Shown: in pieces, positions 6,496 to 14,715 of the stretch
How the letters are laid out: each line of letters opens with the position of its first letter
How positions within the stretch are numbered: the stretch's first letter is position 1
Assembly (NCBI GenBank): GCA_910588595.1
Contig: CAJUQU010000076.1
Span: forward strand, 1 to 15,009
Reading direction: 5' to 3'
Source of the DNA: an uncultured Lachnospiraceae bacterium
Lineage (GTDB): Bacteria > Bacillota_A > Clostridia > Lachnospirales > Lachnospiraceae
Length of the DNA stretch: 15,009 nucleotides
Program-made: the position numbers and the translations under genes
The notes under the pieces: generated by a model
Told to the model about the DNA's origin: nothing
The model's input: the letters and a program-made list of their open reading frames with translations, nothing else
Databases searched by the model: none

Positions 6496-8520
6496 TTGAA
6501 TCTTCAAGAAGAAAAGGAACATTTACTTGTCGGTCTCAAAACTTTACAGGCAGCAGCAGACAAGCTGCTGGAAAAGGTGGCTCACTACTCAGAAAGTTAC
6601 CATGATTCTGCGAGATATATTTGGGAGAGCCAGAGTGAATTCGATGAATACGAAACGATTTTTAACAAGCTGCTGGTCAACCAGGTCGTCGATTCAGGGG
6701 AACAGACCCAAAAAAGACTGCATCAAATCATCAAGATGATGGACTCTCCGTATTTTGCACGGATTGATTTTCAGATGGAAGAAGATCCAGACCCCATGAA
6801 AATTTATATTGGAAGGTTCTCTTTCTGGGATGACGCCGGTGAATTTGAAGTATTTGACTGGCGCGCACCGATATCTGAAATGTATTATGAATATGAATAT
6901 GGCAATGCACATTACGATGCTCCGATGGGAAGAATAGAGGGACAGCTGGTCTGCAAAAGGCAGTACAAAATAAGCCGTGGGATTTTAGTGTATGCTCTAG
7001 AGAGCGGTATCGGCATCAGTGATGAGGTTTTACAGCAGGAACTTGCCAAAAACGCAGATCATAAGATGAAGGATATTGTTGCCACAATTCAGAAAGAGCA
7101 AAATAAACTGATTCGAAATAATTCATCAGACACGCTGATCATACATGGTGTTGCCGGCTCGGGAAAGACCTCCATCGCATTGCACCGAATTGCTTACTTT
7201 TTATACAAGTATAAAGGGAAGATCACATCAAAAAATTTCCTGATCATCTCTCCAAACGGCGTTTTTGTCGATTACATTGCAGACGTCCTTCCGGAACTTG
7301 GAGAGGAAAATGTCAGATGCATTACCATGGATGATATTGCAAAAAAACTTTTGGGAAAAGAGTACCATTGCGAGAAAATGAATCTGCAATCGGAACGTCA
7401 TTTGCAAAGGGCTGCGGATACGGACTGGAAGAAAAGAAACCAATTTAAAAATTCTGCTGATTTTTTAAAACAGTTAGATGATTATCTGTTGAAATGCAAT
7501 AGAGAGAATTTTCATGAAGAAGATTACCACTATGCAGGCGGTACAGTAGATGCGTCATACCTGCGAAAATGCTACGACATAAGAGAGGACATTCCAGTAC
7601 GGGAGCGTTTTCAAGAAATTGCCACGCTTATATCCGAAGATATCAAGGATATTCACAAAAATGATTTGTTTGAATGGTTGATGGAAAGATATGATATGAA
7701 TCATGTACTGCAATTATACAAGAATTTTTACGAATATCTTGGAATGTCGAATTACTTTCATTATATGGAAGGCATGAAAATTGAAAGCTCGGATATTTTC
7801 CCGCTCATCTATGTAAAAATGTACTTAGAAGGTTTTACAAGAGAACCCGAAATCATGTACCTAATCATCGATGAAATGCAGGATTATTCACCGATCCAAT
7901 ACGCCGTGATCAATAAGCTTTACAAGTGCAGAAAGACTATTCTTGGCGATTTCTGTCAGAATGTCGTACCATTTGCAGAAGATCATTCAAACTTTTTGCA
8001 ACAGATATATGCAAATGCACAGTTTATAGAAATTCATAAAAGCTATCGTTCAACCTATGAGATTATGAAATATGCTGAGAAAATCAAAAAAGATCAAATT
8101 CTCGACCCCATCGAACGTCATGGCGATGAACCCTTGGAGATTGCATTTGAAACTCAATCGGATGAGGAAGATTATCTTATAAATGCGATCAGACGTACAC
8201 AGGCAGACAAAAAAAACAACAAACTGGGAATTATCTGTAAAAGCTACCCCCAGGCGGAATCTTTGTATCATACTCTGTCCGCTGTTGGCGAAATTCATCT
8301 GTTTACTTATGATACGGATACGTTTTACAGCGGCGTGATCGTGTCGTCTGTGTCACTTTCTAAAGGACTAGAATTTGACGAGGTACTGATCGTTGACACA
8401 GACCAGAAAAATTATTGTACGGAATATGACCGTAACCTGCTTTATGTGGCATGTACGAGGGCAATGCATCGCTTAAAGCTACTTTATTGTAAAGAAAAAA
8501 GCAAGTTTCTGGAAGAATAA
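6496..8520 (+). CDS. helD: RNA polymerase recycling motor ATPase HelD
   Basis: A 674-residue superfamily-1 (UvrD/Rep-like) ATPase of the HelD group. Known HelD proteins insert arms into RNA polymerase and pry it off nucleic acid using ATP, recycling stalled or post-termination enzyme. Visible are an N-terminal charged helical arm (about 1-80) and YIGRFSFWD with VFDWRAPISEMYYE (104-132), a HelD hallmark. Then follow Walker A GVAGSGKT (218-225), Walker B-type LIIDEMQDYSP (456-466), and the C-terminal motif VACTRAMHR. It is somewhat shorter than the roughly 774-residue B. subtilis protein but complete at both ends. The TTG start at 6496 is set by AGGAGG eight bases upstream. Only 11 bases separate it from the first ABC gene, whose RBS begins within the helD stop codon, so the genes form an operon. 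Some actinobacterial relatives (HelR) give rifamycin resistance. A similar role here is inference. Confidence 0.88.
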   Translation: MNLQEEKEHLLVGLKTLQAAADKLLEKVAHYSESYHDSARYIWESQSEFDEYETIFNKLLVNQVVDSGEQTQKRLHQIIKMMDSPYFARIDFQMEEDPDPMKIYIGRFSFWDDAGEFEVFDWRAPISEMYYEYEYGNAHYDAPMGRIEGQLVCKRQYKISRGILVYALESGIGISDEVLQQELAKNADHKMKDIVATIQKEQNKLIRNNSSDTLIIHGVAGSGKTSIALHRIAYFLYKYKGKITSKNFLIISPNGVFVDYIADVLPELGEENVRCITMDDIAKKLLGKEYHCEKMNLQSERHLQRAADTDWKKRNQFKNSADFLKQLDDYLLKCNRENFHEEDYHYAGGTVDASYLRKCYDIREDIPVRERFQEIATLISEDIKDIHKNDLFEWLMERYDMNHVLQLYKNFYEYLGMSNYFHYMEGMKIESSDIFPLIYVKMYLEGFTREPEIMYLIIDEMQDYSPIQYAVINKLYKCRKTILGDFCQNVVPFAEDHSNFLQQIYANAQFIEIHKSYRSTYEIMKYAEKIKKDQILDPIERHGDEPLEIAFETQSDEEDYLINAIRRTQADKKNNKLGIICKSYPQAESLYHTLSAVGEIHLFTYDTDTFYSGVIVSSVSLSKGLEFDEVLIVDTDQKNYCTEYDRNLLYVACTRAMHRLKLLYCKEKSKFLEE

Positions 8521-8531
8521 AGGAGGTTCTT

Positions 8532-10028
8532 ATGAATAAAAATCGCAGGTTACTGCAACAATATCTTAAGGATAATATCTGGCTGACCATCGCATTGCTA
8601 GTACTGTCAATACTGATTAGTATACTGAGTCTGACAGTGCCCTGGTTCATGCAGTATTTTACTGACATTATTGTCATTGGTGGGGCGTGGGAAAATATTG
8701 GTACTGTGGTTGGCATTTTTTTAGTAATTATTTTACTTCGGTTCGCAGTAGATCTGCTGTACGAACAGCTGATGGCGTATTTGGTTTTTCAGAAGATTAC
8801 CTTGTCCGTCAGAAAAAGAATCGAGCATATTCTAATCTTTATGGAATGCAAATATCTGTATAAAAAGAAAGAAGAAATCAGTGAAAAGGACATTGAAACA
8901 ATTCTTCTCGGAGATGTGGACGCCTTTAAAAATGTTTTATCTCAAACCATTAAATTTTTTACAGAGGTGCTGAAACTGCTCGTATACATTTCTATCCTGC
9001 TTTACTATTCATTGCCTGTCGGATTGATTGTGTGCGCAAGAATTCCAATCTATTATATTGTTTCCAATTTATTTGACCGTCCACTGTCCACACGAAGTGA
9101 GAAGAACAGAGCTGTACAGTCAAGTTTGATCCAGAAAGTTAAAAAAATATTTCAGTCCCTTCCTGCCATTAAGACACTTCAGATAGAAATGCGCGTCGAG
9201 CAGGATCTGGATAGACAAATAACAGGATATTGTAAAAATCAGAGTAAGTTATCAATTCTTAATGCAGGATATCAGGAACTAAATACAGCAATCAATACTA
9301 TACTGAATGTACTAGTTCTTGTCCTGTGCGGCAGGGCAATCCTGCAGGGAAGCATGACCCTTGGAACGATGATGCTGATATCAAATATTCAGTCACGGAC
9401 GACCATGCCGCTGTTTTTCTTCAACAATTATTATTTGCAGTACAAGAGCAGTTTTCCTGGAATATCGCGTCTGGTACGTTTTCTAGAGACAGAAGTGGAG
9501 AATACCGCACTTCGTTCTGACAGACCACATTTTGAGACACTTTCTTTGAGGAATGTGAGCTATTCCTACGTGACAGGACAGTACGCTCTGGAAAACTTTT
9601 CCCTGGAAATCAAATCCGGAGATAAATTGATCCTAACAGGAGACAATATGACCGGCAAAAGCACTCTTTTAAAATTACTAGCGGGACTGTTGACTGCTGA
9701 CAACGGACAAATACTAGTAGACGGTAAAGAAACTTCTAACTACGAATTGCGGCATATTTCTACACTTTTTCTGCAGAATCAGAACAATTATTGTTACTTT
9801 GATCAGGAGGGATCTGGCGGTGAAGTGCAGCTCTTGAACCTATCTATAATGCGAGATGTGTCAAGCCCGCTGATTTTGCTGGATGAGGCGGACGCAAGCA
9901 TCAACCGCAACCGCCTGGATGAGGTCTATCGGTTTTTGAATTCCGACGCAGCCGTCATTTTGGTCACGCACAGGGACACAGATAGGATTTTGCTGGATTA
10001 CCCTAACGCGAAAATAATACAGATTTAA
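8532..10028 (+). CDS. ABC half-exporter 1 with shortened ATPase domain
   Basis: A 498-residue fused membrane and ATPase half-transporter. The N-terminal ABC membrane domain (about 15-320) has hydrophobic segments near 17-37, 57-78, 140-180 and 253-285. The ATPase domain (about 335-498) has an A-loop-like YSY (344-346), Walker A GDNMTGKS (370-377), Q-loop Gln415, signature SGGEVQ (428-433), Walker B LILLDEAD (447-454) and switch His480. Only 13 residues separate the Q-loop Gln from the signature, against roughly 55-60 in typical exporters, so most of the helical subdomain is absent. That explains why the protein is shorter than the usual 570-600. All nucleotide-contact motifs remain. RBS AAAGGAGG (8519-8526) precedes ATG 8532. 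It probably pairs with the half-exporter encoded downstream. Substrate is unknown. Confidence 0.88.
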   Translation: MNKNRRLLQQYLKDNIWLTIALLVLSILISILSLTVPWFMQYFTDIIVIGGAWENIGTVVGIFLVIILLRFAVDLLYEQLMAYLVFQKITLSVRKRIEHILIFMECKYLYKKKEEISEKDIETILLGDVDAFKNVLSQTIKFFTEVLKLLVYISILLYYSLPVGLIVCARIPIYYIVSNLFDRPLSTRSEKNRAVQSSLIQKVKKIFQSLPAIKTLQIEMRVEQDLDRQITGYCKNQSKLSILNAGYQELNTAINTILNVLVLVLCGRAILQGSMTLGTMMLISNIQSRTTMPLFFFNNYYLQYKSSFPGISRLVRFLETEVENTALRSDRPHFETLSLRNVSYSYVTGQYALENFSLEIKSGDKLILTGDNMTGKSTLLKLLAGLLTADNGQILVDGKETSNYELRHISTLFLQNQNNYCYFDQEGSGGEVQLLNLSIMRDVSSPLILLDEADASINRNRLDEVYRFLNSDAAVILVTHRDTDRILLDYPNAKIIQI

Positions 10029-10060
10029 GCATAAATGTATCATTAAGTTTCAGTTTGATG

Positions 10061-10066
10061 TATAAT
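10061..10066 (+). promoter_or_regulatory. Possible internal -10 before ABC half-exporter 2
   Basis: A perfect TATAAT lies about 30 bases before the start of the 20-codon ORF, in the 114-base gap between the two transporter genes. No convincing -35 element is found at 16-18 bases upstream, so it would be weak or need an activator. Confidence 0.3.
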
Positions 10067-10096
10067 GTATAAAAAATAAAGAAGGAGGTGATCGAT

Positions 10097-10159
10097 ATGG
10101 CAGCGAACATACAGAGATTCAAGAAATTAAGAGGAAAGAGGTATGAAAAAATATATTAG
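10097..10159 (+). CDS. 20-codon ORF with near-perfect Shine-Dalgarno
   Basis: ATG at 10097 follows AAGGAGGTGATC (10083-10094), nearly the full complement of the 16S rRNA 3' end, so translation should be efficient. The 20-residue product is strongly basic (IQRFKKLRGKRYEK) and ends at TAG 10157-10159. It overlaps the first 17 bases of the ABC half-exporter 2 gene in another frame. Three readings are possible: a leader peptide coupling translation to the transporter, a small functional peptide, or the real N-terminus of the transporter separated by one extra base in an A6 run (10146-10151). With five A the frame continues directly into the transporter. The sequence cannot choose between these. 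Confidence 0.5.
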   Translation: MAANIQRFKKLRGKRYEKIY

Positions 10160-11726
10160 ACGCGTTAGCAGATACATCATTGTCGATATTTTATTCGACA
10201 TTCTGTGCACTGTTTTTGCAGCGTACATCCCGGTGATGCACAAGGAGCTGTTTGACAGTCTTGCGCAAGGCACGTTGTCCCGCATTCCTGCCATCACGGC
10301 AGTCTTTATCGTTCTGCAGGGACTATCCTGCGCCTGCGTTTATTTGTGCATGCTGTGCACATGGAAGATCGCCATCACATTTGAGACGGCGATGAAAAAG
10401 GATCTGATCAGCGCACTGCTGCACAAGGAAAAACAAAGCTTTTATGCGTATTCCACGAACGACTACATATCCATACAGGGCAATGATATCACGGCGATCG
10501 AGCAGGATTATCTGACTCCATGGATCGACGTGTTCCGCTCTGTCAACATGTTTGTCATCTATGCTGTCGTCATCGTTGTATATGTCGACTGGCGGATCGC
10601 ACTGACGATCATCCTATCGTCTCTTCTCGTAGTGATCGGTCCTAAGATCACAGGAAAGATCATGTCCGACAGGAGAATGGACTATCAGAACCAGATGGCG
10701 GCGTATATCAGCTGTATCACGGATCTTTTGAACGGTTATAAACTTGTCAGTCGTTTCACGAGAAACAATCTTTTAAAGGTGCACGAGCGGACACTGCATG
10801 CAACAGCGGACAAGCGGTATGCCTACGGAAGGAGCAAGACGCTCTCCCTCAGCATCAACGATGCGGCGATCCGGATCATACAGATCACAAGTTTTATCTG
10901 TGCCTGCGCGCTTTTGATCAACGGCGAGATCAGCGTCGGCGCCGGCGTTGCCACGTTCAGCTATGTGAGCAGTTTTATATCGCCGCTGGAATCCATCCTG
11001 TATGATGTCAGCGCGATCCAGTCTACGGATGCGGTTCGGAAAAAATTTCTGCATATGATAAGCACCGGCATCCGGAAAGATCAGCCTGTCCCGCGGAAGG
11101 TTGAGCGCGGGATCTCTCTTCGCAATGTTGACTACCATAACGGCGGATTCCGCATCCGAATTGACAGCCTGGATTTTGAGCGGGGAAAAAAGTACGCGAT
11201 CGTGGGCGGCAACGGGTGCGGAAAATCGACATTGCTGAAACTGATCATGCAGTACCTTGAGCCGGATTCAGGGACGATCTCCCTGGACGGAATACCGATA
11301 TGCGGGCTCGATACCTCAGCGTGCATATCCTATATCGACCAGAATGAGTATATTTACCATGCAGGCATTCATGACAATGTAACGATATTTGATTCCTACC
11401 CGGATGCGCGACAGCAGATCCGGGACGTATTCTGGCAAAAGAGCGCGGATCCGGAAGATGTGGATTGTCAGAAGATGAGCGGCGGGGAGCGGCAGCTGAT
11501 CGCATTCCTGCGTGTCGCTGCACAAGATACACCGATCGTGCTGATGGATGAGCCGTTTGCCGCCATGGATGTTGTGAACACGAAAAAGGTGCAGGACTAT
11601 CTGCTGGAAAGCAGGGATATGGCAGACAAGACAGTGATCATCATCACGCACGATGTCTCGGAGGAGACACTTGCAAAATATGACGCGGTCGTGAGGGCAG
11701 ATGCGTTCCGTGTGTGTGAAACGTGA
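10143..11726 (+). CDS. ABC half-exporter 2
   Basis: A 527-residue fused membrane and ATPase half-transporter. The membrane domain (about 10-300) has hydrophobic segments near 12-32, 48-72, 135-168 and 245-285. The ATPase domain has Walker A GGNGCGKS (355-362), Q-loop Gln400, canonical signature SGGERQ (446-451), Walker B IVLMDE (465-470) and switch His503. Forty-six residues separate the Q-loop and signature, somewhat short of the usual spacing but far longer than in half-exporter 1. The start taken is ATG 10143 with GAGGA (10131-10135), although a better ribosome site serves the overlapping 20-codon ORF (see that entry). Third codon positions are clearly richer in G/C than in helD and half-exporter 1, so the pair may be of mixed origin. 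It probably forms a heterodimeric exporter with half-exporter 1. Substrate unknown. Confidence 0.88.
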   Translation: MKKYIRRVSRYIIVDILFDILCTVFAAYIPVMHKELFDSLAQGTLSRIPAITAVFIVLQGLSCACVYLCMLCTWKIAITFETAMKKDLISALLHKEKQSFYAYSTNDYISIQGNDITAIEQDYLTPWIDVFRSVNMFVIYAVVIVVYVDWRIALTIILSSLLVVIGPKITGKIMSDRRMDYQNQMAAYISCITDLLNGYKLVSRFTRNNLLKVHERTLHATADKRYAYGRSKTLSLSINDAAIRIIQITSFICACALLINGEISVGAGVATFSYVSSFISPLESILYDVSAIQSTDAVRKKFLHMISTGIRKDQPVPRKVERGISLRNVDYHNGGFRIRIDSLDFERGKKYAIVGGNGCGKSTLLKLIMQYLEPDSGTISLDGIPICGLDTSACISYIDQNEYIYHAGIHDNVTIFDSYPDARQQIRDVFWQKSADPEDVDCQKMSGGERQLIAFLRVAAQDTPIVLMDEPFAAMDVVNTKKVQDYLLESRDMADKTVIIITHDVSEETLAKYDAVVRADAFRVCET

Positions 11727-11776
11727 TCCGTATCAGGAGCAGGCACATGCGCAGGAACTACACGCCAGAAATGGAA

Positions 11777-11810
11777 AGATCGAGCAGGGAACGTCTTCCC
11801 TGCTCGATCT
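11777..11810. terminator. Long hairpin between converging genes
   Basis: A perfect 15-bp stem (AGATCGAGCAGGGAA at 11777-11791, its complement at 11796-11810) with a 4-base loop. On the minus strand it is followed by a T-rich run (TTCCATTTC), so it best serves ddh, whose stop is 43 bases upstream. On the plus strand no U-tract follows, but the stem may still slow transcription leaving ABC half-exporter 2. Confidence 0.75.
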
Positions 11811-11852
11811 GTTCACAGGCACATGCCTGAAAAAGCTGCCATCATGCGTACA

Positions 11853-12839
11853 TCACAGCATCGAAGCCCGCAGCTCCTCCGCGCTCTTTGCGCTCAAATA
11901 CGCCGGTGCGATGTCAAACACTGTCCTGCACCCGCTCTGCCCCTCTCCTGCAAGGCGGTGCGCCGCCCTCGCGTAGGCTGCGAGCACGCTCGCCGTGAAT
12001 TCCGGGTTCGAATCAAGCTTTAAGCTGTACTCGATCAGATGCCGGTTCTCTTTCTCCCAGCCTGTCACGCCGCTCCGCAGCACAAAGCCGCCGTGCGGGA
12101 TCCCGCTGTGATCTGCCAGAAGTTCCTCCTCGCTGATGAAGTGCACTGTCGTGTCGTAGTCCGCAAAGTAGTTTGGCATGGTCTTGATCTCCTCCTCGAC
12201 CTTCGCCGCATCTGCGCCCTCCTCGAGCACGACGAAACACTCCCGCGTGTGCTTCTGCCTTGTCGTCAGTTCCGGGTTGCTGCCAGAGCGCGCCGCCTCC
12301 AGCGCCGCCTCGACAGGGATCGTGTACTGTTTTGCGTTTCTGACGCCCGCGATCCGGCGGATCGCGTCAGAGTGTCCCTGGCTCACACCTTTTCCCCAGA
12401 ATGTATAGTCCTTTCCCTCCGGCAGGATCGCATTCGCATACAGGCGGTTCAGCGAGAACATTCCCGGATCCCAGCCGACGGAAATGATGCCGACATGCGC
12501 GTTTTCCTTTGCCGCCGCATCTACAGCTGCAAAATGCTCCGGAATCTTTGCATGGGTGTCAAAGCTGTCGATCACGTTGAAATACTTCACATACTCCGGT
12601 GTCTGCTGTGGCAGGTCCGTGGCGCTGCCGCCGCAGATGATCATCACGTCGATCCTGTCCTTCCATTCTGCCGCTTCTGCGATATTGCAGACCTTTGCCG
12701 TGTCCGTCAGGATCGAGACGGATCCCGGATCCCTGCGCGTGAACACCGCCACAAGCTCCATATCATCATTTTGTCTGACCGCGCACTCCACACCGCGCCC
12801 CAGGTTTCCGTAGCCTAAGATTCCTATCCTTATACTCAT
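11853..12839 (-). CDS. ddh: meso-Diaminopimelate dehydrogenase
   Basis: A 328-residue NADPH-dependent enzyme that reductively aminates tetrahydrodipicolinate to meso-diaminopimelate in one step (EC 1.4.1.16), supplying lysine and peptidoglycan. It follows the Corynebacterium glutamicum protein (about 320 residues) along its length. Matching parts are the Rossmann motif GYGNLGRG (9-16), GGSATDLP (70-77), DSFDTH (91-96), STGWDPGMFS-like SVGWDPGMFS (120-129), the substrate-site stretch FWGKGVSQGHSDA (147-159), MPHGG-like IPHGG, and the C-terminal LDSNPEFTAS and GQSG. The ATG at 12839 is chosen over the GTG at 12854 because GGAGG lies eight bases before it and the usual N-terminus follows directly. 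It ends 43 bases from the hairpin terminator. It is 76 bases downstream of the AAA-ATPase gene, so it may be cotranscribed with it or have its own promoter. Confidence 0.95.
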   Translation of the reverse strand: MSIRIGILGYGNLGRGVECAVRQNDDMELVAVFTRRDPGSVSILTDTAKVCNIAEAAEWKDRIDVMIICGGSATDLPQQTPEYVKYFNVIDSFDTHAKIPEHFAAVDAAAKENAHVGIISVGWDPGMFSLNRLYANAILPEGKDYTFWGKGVSQGHSDAIRRIAGVRNAKQYTIPVEAALEAARSGSNPELTTRQKHTRECFVVLEEGADAAKVEEEIKTMPNYFADYDTTVHFISEEELLADHSGIPHGGFVLRSGVTGWEKENRHLIEYSLKLDSNPEFTASVLAAYARAAHRLAGEGQSGCRTVFDIAPAYLSAKSAEELRASML

Positions 12840-12915
12840 TTCATTTTCCTCCACATCTTTATTGTCTTATCCCTGCTTAGGGACTGTTCTTCTTACGATA
12901 TTGTTCTACTGCTCC

Positions 12916-14625
12916 TCAGGCGTTGTCCCTGCAGCGCACAGCGCACTCCTTACCGCAGAAAGCGATGCCATAGCAGCTCACACACTTGTATCCGTCATTT
13001 CGGAGTTCCATGTCGTACTTTTTCTCTTCGATCTGCCTTAACGCCTCATCCGCTTTTGCCTCCATATCTTCTATGTCCCTTGCGACCTTGAACTCTATGA
13101 CAAAAGCTTCTCTGCTCCGGCGGACCGGCTTGACAAACAGGTCGCTCCGCCCTTTTCCGCCTTCCCGGTTAGAGCGTATGCCAAATCCCTTGATCCCTGT
13201 CAGCAGCCCGGCGACCATTCCGTGATAATAGTATTCATTCTGATCCATGTAGCTTATCGTTTCCTCAAAGATATCGTTGATCTGGTCTTCCAATGCGGCA
13301 CAGTCCTTGTCGACAAATGCCGTGTAGAGCAGCGTCATATCCCTTGCTCTCAGCTTCTCCCGAAGCCAGACCTGCACCTTTTCCTCAAAAATATACTGCA
13401 CTTCCCTGTTGGGAATGGCAAGCTCGGCAAAGATCGCAGCCCCCTCCAGCCACTCCCTCATCTTGCGGAAATATCCTGTGAAGTACATAAAATTCCACAG
13501 ATTGTCACTGCTGTCATAAATCTCCCCATAAGTTATGTCCTCGTGTATCTGCACCCTGATGCTGCCGCCTGCCAGCAATTCCTCTATCTGCATCTTACCG
13601 TCATCGTCAGCATGGTCGATCAGTGTCCTCACGATACTGTTCGAGGAGGTATTTGCCCAGTATGCCATCGGCAGCCAGTCTGTATTCACCCGGGCATCAT
13701 CGATATACTGTATCACACTCCACGGATTATAAACGTCCGTCTGTCCGAACGTATATCCATCATACCATTCCCGAACCGTTCCGTACGCATCATCCATATT
13801 ATAATAGTGACACAGCTGCTGCACTTCATCCACGCGGAATCCGAAATATTCATCGAATTTTGCATTTCGGATCGATACAATACTCAGATTATTCATGCCT
13901 GTGAAGATACTTTCCTTTGAGACGCGCAGACAGCCTGTAAGGACTGCAAATCCGAGACTGCTGTTGTCTTTCAGCCCGCTCTCAAACAAAGAGCGGATCA
14001 GGTCAATCATCTTATTGCAAAAGCCTCCTGTAAAAGATTTTTCCAAAGGCACATCATACTCATCGATCAGCACGACGGGCTTTTTGCCATAATGCGATTC
14101 AAGGCACCTGGAAAGAAACAGGATGGCATTCTGGTATTCTATTTTTTCTGCTTTTCCTGATGCGATCGCCTGAAATTTTTCCCTCTCCTGATCAGACGCA
14201 ACGCTCTCAAGAAGAAAATCATGTCTTTTAAATTCTTCTGCGATCACCATGACGAGCTGTCGGTACGACTCATCAAAGCTCTCTTTCTTCGCATCCTTAA
14301 AAGTCAAATAGATAACTGGATACTGCCCCATATGCGCAAGGTAATTCTCTCCTGCCTCCGCAATATTCAGTCCTGCAAACAGACGCGACCAGTCCCTCTT
14401 ATTTCCACGCAGATCCCTGTCGTCCTCAAAAAAATATTTGAGCATACTCATATTCAGCGTTTTTCCAAAGCGGCGCGGACGCGTAAAAAGCGTCACCTTT
14501 GCCTTGTGATCCAGCAGATCCCTGATCATGAGCGTCTTGTCAACATAGTAAAACTCCTTCTCGATCATTTCCGCAAAATCACTGATCCCGATTGGCAATG
14601 GTCTGTAAATCATATCTGTTCCCAC
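12916..14625 (-). CDS. AAA-ATPase / PD-(D/E)XK nuclease-fold protein
   Basis: A 569-residue member of the AAA-ATPase_like (PF09820) plus PDDEXK_9 (PF08011) family. N-terminal features are PLPIGISDF and YYVDKT (9-31) and the Walker A-like RPRRFGKTLNMSM (49-61). Walker B VVLIDEYD is at 184-191, followed by LTGCLRVSKESIFTG (229-243), a family hallmark. The C-terminal nuclease fold has GRSDLF (Asp495) and VIEFK (Glu511, Lys513). The tail holds five cysteines (548, 551, 557, 561, 565), more than I expect for the family. These proteins occur in many copies in gut anaerobes. Their role is not established, and mobile-element or defence functions have been suggested. The start is GTG 14625 (as listed) or ATG 14613, and the ribosome site is weak for both. 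It lies between ddh and a HAD phosphatase gene, all on the minus strand. Confidence 0.88.
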   Translation of the reverse strand: MGTDMIYRPLPIGISDFAEMIEKEFYYVDKTLMIRDLLDHKAKVTLFTRPRRFGKTLNMSMLKYFFEDDRDLRGNKRDWSRLFAGLNIAEAGENYLAHMGQYPVIYLTFKDAKKESFDESYRQLVMVIAEEFKRHDFLLESVASDQEREKFQAIASGKAEKIEYQNAILFLSRCLESHYGKKPVVLIDEYDVPLEKSFTGGFCNKMIDLIRSLFESGLKDNSSLGFAVLTGCLRVSKESIFTGMNNLSIVSIRNAKFDEYFGFRVDEVQQLCHYYNMDDAYGTVREWYDGYTFGQTDVYNPWSVIQYIDDARVNTDWLPMAYWANTSSNSIVRTLIDHADDDGKMQIEELLAGGSIRVQIHEDITYGEIYDSSDNLWNFMYFTGYFRKMREWLEGAAIFAELAIPNREVQYIFEEKVQVWLREKLRARDMTLLYTAFVDKDCAALEDQINDIFEETISYMDQNEYYYHGMVAGLLTGIKGFGIRSNREGGKGRSDLFVKPVRRSREAFVIEFKVARDIEDMEAKADEALRQIEEKKYDMELRNDGYKCVSCYGIAFCGKECAVRCRDNA

Positions 14626-14715
14626 ACTCTCTTTGATATCCGGTATTCCAACAGGATCCTCATCATTCAGCGTCCTGATAATCCCTCAGGATCAGACACT
14701 CCGTTTCCGGATATG

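Noticed and set aside
10773..11651. Several minus-strand open frames inside ABC half-exporter 2
   Set aside because: They overlap conserved ATPase motifs encoded on the other strand and have no recognisable protein features.
12039..12818. Long plus-strand open frame (259 codons) opposite ddh
   Set aside because: It lies wholly antisense to a clear ddh gene. The G/C-rich third positions of ddh keep the opposite frame open, and the product is Arg/His/Cys-rich without recognisable motifs.
12870..12883. Hairpin TCCCT-GCTT-AGGGA between the AAA-ATPase gene and ddh
   Set aside because: The stem is only 5 bp. The T-rich side is on the plus strand, while the flanking genes are on the minus strand, so it is not a credible terminator for them.
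13222..13920. Plus-strand open frame (232 codons) opposite the AAA-ATPase gene
   Set aside because: Antisense shadow of a well-supported gene, with no ribosome site or family resemblance.
14673..14691. Hairpin TCCTGA/TCAGGA between the HAD and AAA-ATPase genes
   Set aside because: Only a 6-bp stem with a 7-base loop and no T-run, too weak to call a terminator.
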